Shown here: positions 43,977 through 51,589 of the stretch, in pieces
Layout: every line of letters starts with the position of its first letter
Numbering within the stretch: the stretch's first letter is position 1
Source of the DNA: a virus
Length of the DNA stretch: 63,256 nucleotides
IMG/VR virus record: IMGVR_UViG_3300038621_000255
Span: 1-63,256 of that record
Strand: one strand, 5' to 3'
Notes under the pieces: generated by a model
Databases searched by the model: none
What the model was told of the DNA's origin: nothing
What the model saw: only the letters and a program-made list of their open reading frames with translations
Program-made: the position numbers and the translations under genes

Positions 43977-44006
43977 TTGACAATATCTAGAGGGTTGTGT
44001 CACTAT
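43977..44006 (+). promoter_or_regulatory. Promoter of the shared TTGACA family
   Basis: TTGACA 43977-43982, 18-bp spacer, CACTAT 44001-44006, then AAAAATAGTTAG. Drives 44053 and the CAAD/clamp-loader genes. Confidence 0.75.
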
Positions 44007-44052
44007 AAAAATAGTTAGTTCATTCAGCAGAGTAGACCGACGAGGTAAATAC

Positions 44053-44217
44053 ATGCACAATCAACGCAAAATAAAGGTTTCCCTAGATGCCCTGGAACAA
44101 ATATCGGAAGTGTATCCGGAATATGTCGCCCAGGTTCTACAGGAAGTGGCAAATATAGATGGGTCTCAAGTAGATGAAATTTTACGGTGGCTAGAATCAG
44201 AATCAGAAGAAAAGTAA
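44053..44217 (+). CDS. Small acidic protein (54 aa)
   Basis: ATG after GACGAGGTAAATAC and a family promoter. The product is helical and acidic (VSLDALEQISEVYPEYVAQV, ending LESESEEK), possibly an adaptor or inhibitor. It is followed by a pseudoknot element and the CAAD-domain gene in the same unit. Unrecognised, but expression signals are strong. Confidence 0.7.
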   Translation: MHNQRKIKVSLDALEQISEVYPEYVAQVLQEVANIDGSQVDEILRWLESESEEK

Positions 44218-44225
44218 AACCTTAC

Positions 44226-44252
44226 CGACCTGGGTAAGTCGTTAAAGTGCCC
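44226..44252 (+). promoter_or_regulatory. H-type pseudoknot leader element, copy 2
   Basis: CGAC (44226-44229) with GTCG (44238-44241); GGGTA (44232-44236) with TGCCC (44248-44252). The U-G pair replaces the C-G pair of copy 1. Followed by CAAGAGTAAA and GGAGGCAA of the CAAD gene. Confidence 0.7.
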
Positions 44253-44286
44253 TGCAACAAGAGTAAATGCACTGGAGGCAAACACC

Positions 44287-44895
44287 ATGACTACAACAAC
44301 AGAACAAACCCAAAACGACTTAGAAATCGCCACTGTTTTTATTAACGGTGAATCCAGCCTGGGGTTCGAAGACGATAACCTTGGATCCGATGCTGTACAG
44401 GCTTCGGCTGCCGAGGTCAATGAGCAACCTGATTGGAAACAAGAAAATCTTGAGCCAGGGGATGTTCTAGATCTCTCTGACGGTCTCGTCAGAGTTGACG
44501 ATCAACTCGACTTTGTAAACCCCGACAAGGAAGACGAACAGCAGGAGCAAGGAGAACAACAGGAGCAAACGTCCACAGAACAAGATACCGTTCAGGAAGA
44601 ACAGCAAGAGCGAAACGACAGTCAAGAAAGCAAGGGTATCAAACAAAAACTTGCCAGCATTCCCCACAAACGGCTAAAAGTAGCTATTTTAGCCTCCGCA
44701 GCTGTTGCGGTTTGGGGGACCGTCTACTCCGTCTTTACAACCCCATTTCCTTCCCTCTTGTTCGATGTCGTGGGGATTGGGTCTGCCATATGGTTCATCT
44801 ATCGGTATCTCTCGACTGCAGAGGGTCGGGAAAATTTGGAAAATGACTTACATCGTATTTGGAAACGAGTCTGGGATTGGGTACTTAACTACTAA
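44287..44895 (+). CDS. CAAD/CURT1-like membrane protein
   Basis: 202 aa. Residues 1-125 are acidic and Gln/Glu-rich, probably disordered. Residues ~128-200 have two membrane segments (VAILASAAVAVWGTVYSVF; LLFDVVGIGSAIWFIYRYL) followed by an amphipathic helix (EGRENLENDLHRIWKRV). The pattern P-x-L-F-x-x-V-G-x-G-x-x-x-W-F-x-Y-R-Y-L matches the CAAD domain. That domain is known from cyanobacterial aminoacyl-tRNA synthetases and CURT1 thylakoid-curvature proteins. A phage copy would place the protein in thylakoid or plasma membrane. It is co-transcribed with clamp-loader genes. The domain call is good; the role is unknown. Confidence 0.75.
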   Translation: MTTTTEQTQNDLEIATVFINGESSLGFEDDNLGSDAVQASAAEVNEQPDWKQENLEPGDVLDLSDGLVRVDDQLDFVNPDKEDEQQEQGEQQEQTSTEQDTVQEEQQERNDSQESKGIKQKLASIPHKRLKVAILASAAVAVWGTVYSVFTTPFPSLLFDVVGIGSAIWFIYRYLSTAEGRENLENDLHRIWKRVWDWVLNY

Positions 44896-44948
44896 GTAAG
44901 TACATGGGGGCAGCTACTGCCCCCCATTTTTATTGGAGGCAAGAAAGT

Positions 44949-46238
44949 ATGGCATTGCAGACTAAGTATCGCCCCAAGTTTTTTGCAGAGGTTCGGGGGC
45001 AAAACTTCACAGTCGAAACCCTGCAAAAGTCCCTAAAAGCAGGGAAGTTCGCCCAAGTTTACTTATTTGCAGGGCATCACGGTTGTGGCAAAACAACCAT
45101 AGCCCGGTTGCTGGCAAAGGCGTTGAATTGCCAACAACAGAATAACCACCCTAGTGCAGAACCTTGCGGCACTTGCCCCAGCTGTAAGGCGATAGAGAAA
45201 GATAACAGTTTAGATTATGTGGAGTTCGACGCGGCATCGAATTCAGGGATCGAGCATGTGCGCGAATTAATACAGAACGTCAGTTTATGCGCCGCTCAAT
45301 CTCGCTACAGAGTCTTTGTGGTAGATGAGTGTCACCAATTGAGTAGAGCCGCTCAAGATGTTCTGTTAAAAACGCTGGAAGAGCCTCCAGCCCACGTGGT
45401 TTTTATTTTCACCACAACCGACCCTCAGAGGTTGAACGATACGGTGCGATCGCGCTGCCATGAGTTTCGGTTTCGTTCCCCTACTCATGAGGAGAGTGGC
45501 GACCTTTTGAGGGAAGTGGCAGAGAAAGAGGGAATAGATATCACCGACCCAGCAATCGCCGAGTTGGTTGCGATTTCCAAGGGTAGCGTTCGGGATGCTC
45601 AAAAAAATCTCGACCTCCTAGCTTCTAGAGGGGAACGAATCACCCCCGACCTAGTGCGGGAATTTGGTGGGGTGCTTGGGTTTCGCCAAATTTTGCCTAC
45701 GATCCAGGCGATCCAGAGTGCGAACTCCATCGGTGTGGTAAATAACCTGGATCCCCTATTTGCACAGTACCCTTGCGAAGAGATTTTGAGAAAAGTTTCG
45801 GAAATCTTCCGGGATATTTTTGTGCTAGCCGCGACCGGGGACGAATCCTTGTTGGAGAACCCCGTATCCTCTTTGGTGTGCGATCGCGGCGAGGCTGCTA
45901 AGAAATTGCAGAGACTCAAGGAAGCCTCCACCCAGTTGCACCGGGTGTCGGAACGACAGAAGCAAATCTGGTTGGAAGTTGTTTTGATGGAATTATGCAA
46001 ACTTTCTTCCTCATCCTCATCATCGCCGCCACAACCAGAACCAAAAAGAGAGACACCAAAGGAAGATAATCACGACCAGGTATTGCAGAAACTCAAACCT
46101 AGGCTTCGGCGAACTTTGCAACCCCAGTTGGTGAAAATAGAAGGGGATACCTGTTGGGTGAGATCGCGATCTCCCCTAAAATTGGTTGAGCCGGAATTGA
46201 AGAAGCTGGGTTATCAAATTAAGGAGGTCACGTCATGA
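44949..46238 (+). CDS. dnaX: DNA polymerase III gamma/tau clamp-loader subunit
   Basis: 429 aa from the ATG after TGGAGGCAAGAAAGT. Walker A is GHHGCGKTT (~residue 43). A four-Cys zinc site ends in CGTCPSC. VDECHQLS, KTLEEPP, FTTTDPQRL and the RSRC arginine finger follow. Domain III is present, then a short linker (SSSSSSSPPQPEP) and a ~60-aa tail, much shorter than full tau. Loads the sliding clamp as an AAA+ ATPase. Overlaps holA by 4 bases. The delta-prime subunit is not found here. Confidence 0.95.
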   Translation: MALQTKYRPKFFAEVRGQNFTVETLQKSLKAGKFAQVYLFAGHHGCGKTTIARLLAKALNCQQQNNHPSAEPCGTCPSCKAIEKDNSLDYVEFDAASNSGIEHVRELIQNVSLCAAQSRYRVFVVDECHQLSRAAQDVLLKTLEEPPAHVVFIFTTTDPQRLNDTVRSRCHEFRFRSPTHEESGDLLREVAEKEGIDITDPAIAELVAISKGSVRDAQKNLDLLASRGERITPDLVREFGGVLGFRQILPTIQAIQSANSIGVVNNLDPLFAQYPCEEILRKVSEIFRDIFVLAATGDESLLENPVSSLVCDRGEAAKKLQRLKEASTQLHRVSERQKQIWLEVVLMELCKLSSSSSSSPPQPEPKRETPKEDNHDQVLQKLKPRLRRTLQPQLVKIEGDTCWVRSRSPLKLVEPELKKLGYQIKEVTS

Positions 46239-47113
46239 AAATTCATGTTTTAGTTGGGGACTCAAGGTGGGAAATTAACCACCGAATCGGCGAATTGCTA
46301 TCCGGTTGGGGCGTTTCCCTTCGGGATGTCTCCACCTATGGGAACGATGCAAGTAGGGAACGGGTAGAAAGCGATCTGCGAATTTTACCTCTATTCTCTC
46401 CAAGCAAAGTGGTACTTTGGGAAGGTTGCAAGGTGCAAGATTTGGTAGAGCTTAGGGGTAGTTCGCAGTCGAATTTAGTTGCCGTTTCTACCAGTGCCGA
46501 TCCTCCTCAGTCTGAGGCTTGGGACTGGCTAAAGAAAAACGCCCAGGTAGAGGAATTCTATTTGCCCAAACCTTGGCAACACCAGAAGGTGCAGAAAAAG
46601 ATCCAGGAGATTGCCCAGAAACAACAGATTTTTATTGAAGAAGGGGCCGCCGAGGCTCTAGCAGAAGAGTATGAAATAGATTTCAATAGAATCGCTAAGG
46701 AGATGGAAAAACTTTCCATCTATCCGAAGATAGACGACTCTCTTGTCCGGCTGGCTTCTACTGGTTCCAAAACTTCGGTATTTGATCTAATCGAAGCCCT
46801 AATTGATGGAAGGACTGGAGAAGCGTACAAGACAGTGAATCACCTAGTACAGCAGGGGCAAAGTCCCTTACAGATCCTTGGTTTTTTACTGGCAGAACTT
46901 GATCGCTATCTGCGGGTAAAACTGGATCTTGATATTTCTAGCATGTCGCCGGCAAGACGGCGATTTCTAAAAAAACGACTCAGTGCAGTTTCCCTTGATT
47001 TTCTGAAAACGGCATTAGAGCTAACGATTGATACCCAGAATCTATTGAGTGAAGGAAGCGACCCACTATTGTGTCTCCAAACTTTAGTTCTGGAGCTGTC
47101 TCTGGAGAGATAA
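46235..47113 (+). CDS. holA: DNA polymerase III delta clamp-loader subunit
   Basis: 292 aa. FLIxG-like start (HVLVGDSRWEI), FYLPKPWQHQKVQKKIQEIA, AAEALAEEYEIDFNRIAKEM, EKLSIYP and the C-terminal collar region (LQILGFLLAELDRYLRVK) match HolA. Delta opens the clamp. Coupled to dnaX by ATGA. This operon order (dnaX-holA) is not usual in cyanobacterial chromosomes, where they are unlinked (general knowledge). Confidence 0.88.
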   Translation: MKIHVLVGDSRWEINHRIGELLSGWGVSLRDVSTYGNDASRERVESDLRILPLFSPSKVVLWEGCKVQDLVELRGSSQSNLVAVSTSADPPQSEAWDWLKKNAQVEEFYLPKPWQHQKVQKKIQEIAQKQQIFIEEGAAEALAEEYEIDFNRIAKEMEKLSIYPKIDDSLVRLASTGSKTSVFDLIEALIDGRTGEAYKTVNHLVQQGQSPLQILGFLLAELDRYLRVKLDLDISSMSPARRRFLKKRLSAVSLDFLKTALELTIDTQNLLSEGSDPLLCLQTLVLELSLER

Positions 47114-47123
47114 TATAAATTGG

Positions 47124-47152
47124 TTGACAATCCCAAGGGATTGTGTCATGCT
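47124..47152 (+). promoter_or_regulatory. Promoter of the shared TTGACA family
   Basis: TTGACA 47124-47129, 17-bp spacer, CATGCT 47147-47152, then AAAAATAGC. It overlaps the end of holA's unit and drives the small genes that follow. Confidence 0.7.
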
Positions 47153-47186
47153 AAAAATAGCTGGAGCAAACACAACGAGGTTAACT

Positions 47187-47657
47187 ATGTCTGAGCGCGT
47201 GAAAACCATTATCGAGATGGTCCGCCCTATCATACAAGGGATGGACAAAGAGGAAAAACTGGAACTAAAGAAAAAGTTGGGAATCAATTCCTCCCAAAGC
47301 CAGATCAATCATATAGAAGGGGTGGAAGTCAGTGGGAATTTCCACTTTAACCCAAGGCAAGAAAATGGCAATCCTAGAAAACCTAAAGTGGAGATAGTGA
47401 TAAATAAGGATTTATCAAACAACCACTTAGCTGGTCGTTGCTACAGTTTATTTTATGAAAAGGATTTTGAGTGTAGGTTTCAAAATTTATGCTCCGATTT
47501 AGGTTGCACCGAAGTTAGTTATACTGGGAGGAATTGGTTTTGGCTAGGATATAACCTTCCTCCGTTGGAGCTAGATCCGTTATTCGATAAAATCGAACAT
47601 CATTTCCCTAATACAGATTGGGATCTCGATTTCTCTATTGTGGGGGAGGAAAGGTAA
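47187..47657 (+). CDS. Hypothetical protein (156 aa)
   Basis: ATG at 47187 after CGAGGTTAACT and a family promoter. The N-terminal 35 residues are helical (VKTIIEMVRPIIQGMDKEEK). The middle has a beta-like HIEGVEVSGNFHF. The rest is a compact alpha/beta domain with three Cys and no known motif. Its stop overlaps the start of the next gene by one base. Confidence 0.7.
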   Translation: MSERVKTIIEMVRPIIQGMDKEEKLELKKKLGINSSQSQINHIEGVEVSGNFHFNPRQENGNPRKPKVEIVINKDLSNNHLAGRCYSLFYEKDFECRFQNLCSDLGCTEVSYTGRNWFWLGYNLPPLELDPLFDKIEHHFPNTDWDLDFSIVGEER

Positions 47658-47785
47658 TGAGATGGATTCTGATTTTATCCCTAACGGGAAACATCACCTT
47701 ACTATTCTACTTGCTTTCCAATAGGGAACTGGCAAGTTTTAGTTCCCTATTGGGGGGTGCCCTGCTTTGGTGGGAAATGAAATAA
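47657..47785 (+). CDS. 42-aa membrane peptide
   Basis: Starts at the overlap TAATG, with GGAGGAAAGGTA as ribosome binding site. The sequence has one membrane segment (WILILSLTGNITLLFYLLSN) and a second short hydrophobic end (LLGGALLWWEMK). Possible small holin-like or regulatory peptide. A 13-bp perfect hairpin (47718-47730 with 47741-47753) lies within the coding sequence. No homology is recognised. Confidence 0.6.
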   Translation: MRWILILSLTGNITLLFYLLSNRELASFSSLLGGALLWWEMK

Positions 47786-47803
47786 GAACAATAAGGAGAT
47801 ATT

Positions 47804-48127
47804 ATGCAACCTAAGACTTTTTACGAACGGTTGGACTGTAGTAAGTTTATTACAAAAATCCCCCGCAACATACCAAAAGAATTGCTCCATGATTGGCAGT
47901 ATGTAGGGGATAAAAGGGCAATTGATGGGGCACCTCTCCAAATTGTAATGCACTTTTCCCCTGCAAAAGAAGCTTTTTACCGTGGTATTCCAGCTAGTCG
48001 ATGGGGCGATCTTTGGGATCTGTTTGACGGTTTTCAGCATTTCTTTTATTCCCCAGAGGGGAAGCTATTAGAAGACCATGTCCGCAGGCGTTGTAGTGAG
48101 AACGTGGTTATTGTGGATAATATATAG
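47804..48127 (+). CDS. Hypothetical protein (107 aa)
   Basis: Starts after ATAAGGAGATATT. The protein is aromatic-rich (HFSPAKEAFYRGIPASRWGD, LFDGFQHFFYSPEG) with a basic pair near the end (VRRRCSEN). Third gene of the small-gene unit started by the promoter at 47124. Unknown family. Confidence 0.7.
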   Translation: MQPKTFYERLDCSKFITKIPRNIPKELLHDWQYVGDKRAIDGAPLQIVMHFSPAKEAFYRGIPASRWGDLWDLFDGFQHFFYSPEGKLLEDHVRRRCSENVVIVDNI

Positions 48128-48229
48128 GGTTTGGCGGATGGTGGAACCCTGGTGGGGAATTTCGTATAAATACGAACACACGCTTAATACGTTCACGGCT
48201 ACAATTGACAAAACTGTTTGGTAAAGAAC

Positions 48230-48511
48230 ATGATGAAGTCTCAACCTTACCGCAAACATTGCCCCACCTGCGGTGCCAACCGGGTCACTTACCCTGACGG
48301 CACCTCTAAGATGGAGACCCAATGGTCGCGTGCCAATAATGCAGAACCTATGGATTTAGCCGCTTTTCATACCAAGTGTTGCCGATTTGTGCGGCAACAC
48401 GGCGATTTCTGCATTAATATCCCACCCACAAGGCAGGAATACGACGCCCGATACGACTACGAAGAACAACACCAGTTATTAACCCAGGAAATACAAAACG
48501 CCTTAGATTGA
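48230..48511 (+). CDS. Small Cys-rich protein, possible zinc binding
   Basis: About 93 aa. KHCPTCGANRVTYPDG, then HTKCCRF and DFCI give a CxxC plus a later CC and C, compatible with a zinc site. A similar Cys arrangement is found in small phage proteins of unknown role. The start at 48230 or 48233 is uncertain; no strong ribosome binding site. Ends just before the terminator at 48561. Confidence 0.6.
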   Translation: MMKSQPYRKHCPTCGANRVTYPDGTSKMETQWSRANNAEPMDLAAFHTKCCRFVRQHGDFCINIPPTRQEYDARYDYEEQHQLLTQEIQNALD

Positions 48512-48560
48512 TAGAATTAGGGATAGATAGGAACTTGTTGGGATGGTGTAACACTGCCTT

Positions 48561-48587
48561 AGCCCCGGTGGGTGGCCGGGGCTTTTT
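48561..48587. terminator. Terminator between convergent genes
   Basis: AGCCCCGG (48561-48568) with CCGGGGCT (48576-48583), then TTTT. Ends the small-gene unit and faces the methylase gene. Confidence 0.85.
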
Positions 48588-49470
48588 AGTAGTTCTGGAC
48601 CAACACTTCGCCAACTTCGCCGCGATCGCTACCCTTAGAATTTATCGACCTGCGTACTTCTAAAGGGTAGATATTGAAATCTTGGTATAGTTCCCTAATC
48701 AAGGGGCAATCCGAGTTTGAGAGTAGGAATTTTGCGCCTTTTCGGTCTATTTCCTGGCAAAACCTGGCAACTTCCCTTTGCATTTCATCGCCCCATTTTT
48801 CGTTGCCTACGTAGGAAGTGTGCGATCCTTCCGTTCGCTTGGGGTAAGGTGGATCTAGGTATACAAAATCCCCACTCGAAACCGATTCTATAATCTCCCT
48901 GAAATCACAGTTCCAGACGGTGCAGTCCTTATGGTTGAGAACTTCAGAGAGAGATAGAATCAAATTTTGATTGTAAAGATTTACCTTTTCGTAGTGTCCC
49001 CATGGGGCATTAAAATTACCTTGCAAATTCTCTCGCCACAACCCATTGAAACAAATACGGTTGAGAAATACCGCACGGACTGCTCTTACAAGTTTGCGGT
49101 CGGAAGGGTGGTTATTGAATAAATCGCGCGTAGAATAGTAAAGGTACTCTTTGAGATCCACCGCGGCATTGTTGTATTTTTTCTCCAATTCTCCCAAGTA
49201 GTGGGCTAATAAATCGGGCTGGTCCCTCACTACCTCTAATACTTCGATTGGTACCCGGTTCGTATCACTCCCCACTCTTTTCCGGTTTGGGAAGTACCTT
49301 GCCATTTCCCAAAATAGTGCCCCACCTCCTAGGAAGGGTTCCCAGTAGGTTTGAAATTCCTTGGGCAAGTGACTCCAAAGGGTGGACAGAATTTGTCTTT
49401 TCCCACCTGCCCACTTCAGAATGGGCTGTGGCTTCGTTTGGTTTCCAATATCTAGCTCTAGTTGCTGCAT
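48586..49470 (-). CDS. dam: DNA adenine methylase (Dam-like)
   Basis: 294 aa. D12-class N6-adenine methyltransferase motifs are PILKWAGGKRQILSTL (motif X/I), PFLGGGALFWEM, FNAPWGHYEK and DPPYPKRTEGSHTSY (motif IV). This class usually methylates GATC, the centre of HIP1 octamers, so the phage DNA may be protected or marked. The N-terminus MQQLELDIG looks like a sliding-clamp-binding peptide. It is transcribed alone, divergent from the RuvC-like gene. Confidence 0.9.
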   Translation of the reverse strand: MQQLELDIGNQTKPQPILKWAGGKRQILSTLWSHLPKEFQTYWEPFLGGGALFWEMARYFPNRKRVGSDTNRVPIEVLEVVRDQPDLLAHYLGELEKKYNNAAVDLKEYLYYSTRDLFNNHPSDRKLVRAVRAVFLNRICFNGLWRENLQGNFNAPWGHYEKVNLYNQNLILSLSEVLNHKDCTVWNCDFREIIESVSSGDFVYLDPPYPKRTEGSHTSYVGNEKWGDEMQREVARFCQEIDRKGAKFLLSNSDCPLIRELYQDFNIYPLEVRRSINSKGSDRGEVGEVLVQNY

Positions 49471-49482
49471 TCTATAAAGCCA

Positions 49483-49511
49483 TTTACAATAACCATCAAT
49501 TCTACTATACT
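49483..49511 (+). promoter_or_regulatory. Promoter of the resolvase gene
   Basis: TTTACA 49483-49488, 17-bp spacer, TATACT 49506-49511. Near-consensus sigma-70 type, without the AATAG downstream element. Confidence 0.7.
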
Positions 49512-49550
49512 AGTTTCTAGTAGGAAAAGCAAACAGTAGGAGGCATTATC

Positions 49551-50042
49551 TTGCTATTTCCATTAGTGGGTATCGACCCGGGCAAGCAGGGGGCGATAGC
49601 GCTTGCAACCTCACCCTATAGGGTGATTATCGCTGATTTCCCTTTACTACAAGGACAGCCCGACCGGGAAAAATTATACTCCTTTTCTGCCCTCGCTCGT
49701 GGTGGAATAGCTTGGATAGAAACCCCGCAGTTTCGCCCAAGCGATATGCGCAGAAACATATTTTCCGCTGGCACTTTCTACGAGTGCTGGCAATTCCCCT
49801 TAATTCTGCATGGATGTTCCATTGCAGAGGTGCCGGCAAGCACTTGGAAGCGAGAAATGGGTCTTTTTGGTACGGGAAAAGATGGGGCGATCGCACTCGC
49901 CAAACAAATCTTTCCCACGGCAAATCCCTATCTGCAAAGAAAAAAAGACCATGACCGTGCAGAAGCTCTATTAATCTTGAGATACGCGCTGATACAGGAA
50001 GGAGGAGAGCTTGGTAAAGAAATCTCTATGGATTTGTATTAG
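49551..50042 (+). CDS. RuvC-like Holliday junction resolvase
   Basis: 163 aa starting at TTG after AGGAGGCATTATC. GIDPGKQGAIAL (first Asp), WIETP (Glu) and the C-terminal KKDHDRAEALLILRYAL (last acidic pair) reproduce the RuvC/RNase H-like catalytic tetrad. It resolves branched DNA from replication or recombination before packaging. It sits in its own unit between two terminators. Confidence 0.88.
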   Translation: MLFPLVGIDPGKQGAIALATSPYRVIIADFPLLQGQPDREKLYSFSALARGGIAWIETPQFRPSDMRRNIFSAGTFYECWQFPLILHGCSIAEVPASTWKREMGLFGTGKDGAIALAKQIFPTANPYLQRKKDHDRAEALLILRYALIQEGGELGKEISMDLY

Positions 50043-50161
50043 GTTAAGTTTGGGATTCCTTCTGTGCCATCCACAACCGCAATCACCAGATCAAAGCCCA
50101 CCACCCGGATCGGGAAGAGAGGATCGTCAAATGATAACAAGGGTAAACTAAAGAAGATTCT

Positions 50162-50190
50162 AGCCCTGGTAGCAAGTACCAGGGCTTTTT
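50162..50190. terminator. Terminator between convergent genes
   Basis: AGCCCTGGTA (50162-50171) with TACCAGGGCT (50177-50186), then TTTT. Confidence 0.88.
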
Positions 50191-50569
50191 AGTAGGGGTA
50201 GTCGTTCGATTGAAATTCCTTCAACTCTTCAACCGGGAGGTTGAAGAACTTCGCAAGCATCTCTATCTCAGCATCTAGTAGATTTTGCTCCGAAATTTCG
50301 CGGTTACGTATCGCCAGTAATCGCTCTTCGGGGATTCCGGTGTGAGAAGCGATCCTGCGAATTTTCCCATAATTTCTTGGCAGCAAATCTCCTATCTTGC
50401 GGTCACAATCTAAGGGCAATAGCTCTCCGTGTTTCTGATAGTGAATCAAGTCGGCACGCAATAACGCCTCGATTCTTTCGCTTTGAAACTGAGAATCCGG
50501 CAGGGCTAGCTGGTGATATTTCCTGAGCAGGGAGGGAAGGGCAATATTGATTCGGTGAGAATAATCCAA
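50189..50569 (-). CDS. Putative HTH protein (126 aa)
   Basis: Residues ~68-118 (NYGKIRRIASHTGIPEERLL, then EIEMLAKFFNLPVEELKEF) have the helix pattern of Cro/C1-type domains. The N-terminal half is helical. The start is a TTG without a clear ribosome binding site. It faces away from the GTAAC array and the gene at 50771, a layout common for regulator pairs. It could be a lysogeny repressor; direct evidence is lacking. Confidence 0.6.
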   Translation of the reverse strand: MDYSHRINIALPSLLRKYHQLALPDSQFQSERIEALLRADLIHYQKHGELLPLDCDRKIGDLLPRNYGKIRRIASHTGIPEERLLAIRNREISEQNLLDAEIEMLAKFFNLPVEELKEFQSNDYPY

Positions 50570-50662
50570 AGGGTTTTCTAGAGCGCTTCAATCGCCTATT
50601 CTAGCGCCTTGCGTACCCTTTCTGTAAAATTATAGAGATGTTATGTCTTTGAAGGCTTGACA

Positions 50663-50971
50663 GGTTACTAAGGTTACAGGTAACCTAAAAAGGTAACCGT
50701 AAGAAATGCAGAGGTAACTCAAGGTAACTTACGGTAACCTTAAGTAACTATTGGAAAAGGAGAGTAACTGATGGATAGGATTCAGGATATGCAAGATTTT
50801 CAACAAATTAAGGATAATCCAGGTAACCCCTGGGTAACCGGCAGGGAAACCGATTCAGGTAACGAACATGTAACCCCATACGTAACCTCTGAAGGTTACC
50901 AACGTAACCAAGATGAGGTTACGGATACAGAAGAAACAAAAGAAACCAAGGAAGAGGGAGAAAACGTAACC
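50663..50971. repeat. GTAAC/GTTAC array, 18 copies
   Basis: 18 copies of GTAAC or GTTAC (most as GGTAAC or GGTTAC) in about 310 bases. Nine are upstream and nine inside the first 70 codons of the gene at 50771. They start right after a TTGACA (50657-50662). Spacing is irregular and orientation is mixed. Candidate operator, partition or origin array bound by the HTH protein encoded there (inference). Confidence 0.8.
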
Positions 50972-51589
50972 TCTGATGGTAGGGATGAATTTGAACCTAC
51001 CGAGCCAATCACCCAAAAAGAACTGGCCCAGAAATTAGGAGTCAAGCGCCCCTATGTGGGGAAAATCCTAGGAGAATTGAAGAAGTATTTTCCCGAAAAT
51101 GAACTCTACGAGGGGCGTAAGCTATCTGTATTCGCCCAAGAACAGATCCTAGATTACAGATCCCTAGGGGCTAGCGCCTATCGCAAAGAGATGGAAAAAG
51201 CATCTAACAATGACAGTGATGCCGGAGGTGCTATCGAATTGCAAAAACCAGAAATGCAGAAACCGAATATTCCTAACGTAGAGCCGGATATCCTACCCAA
51301 ACAAAACTGGAATGCGGAAAAGATTGTAGATTGCTTCAGCCGCGCCCAGCTGGCAAAACAACAAGGGGCAAACGCACTCCAAGGTGCAATTGACAGCAAG
51401 GTTTCCACCCAAAGAAACTGGCAGACTTTCCAAGAAACAGAATTACGAGATACTTTCGCCCAAGGATGGGAACAGGGAGCAAGGAAAGCCCAAGCATACG
51501 CAGCGGGTGAAGAAGCTGCCTTCCAACAGTTCCTTCAGCAGATGGGGAAGTCATTTCAAAACGAAAATTCCCAATCGGAATCGGAATAG
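50771..51589 (+). CDS. HTH protein encoded within the GTAAC array
   Basis: 272 aa, ATG after AAAGGAGAGTAACTG. The first ~75 residues are Thr/Glu-rich and probably disordered. Residues ~78-125 (ITQKELAQKLGVKRPYVGKI, then YEGRKLSVFAQEQILDYRS) form a helix-turn-helix followed by a wing-like segment. The C-terminal half has Gln/Ala-rich helices. Half of the GTAAC copies lie in its own coding sequence, so autoregulation or a partition/replication complex is likely. Its stop overlaps the next GTG start. Not a recognised ParB or Rep family. Confidence 0.7.
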   Translation: MDRIQDMQDFQQIKDNPGNPWVTGRETDSGNEHVTPYVTSEGYQRNQDEVTDTEETKETKEEGENVTSDGRDEFEPTEPITQKELAQKLGVKRPYVGKILGELKKYFPENELYEGRKLSVFAQEQILDYRSLGASAYRKEMEKASNNDSDAGGAIELQKPEMQKPNIPNVEPDILPKQNWNAEKIVDCFSRAQLAKQQGANALQGAIDSKVSTQRNWQTFQETELRDTFAQGWEQGARKAQAYAAGEEAAFQQFLQQMGKSFQNENSQSESE

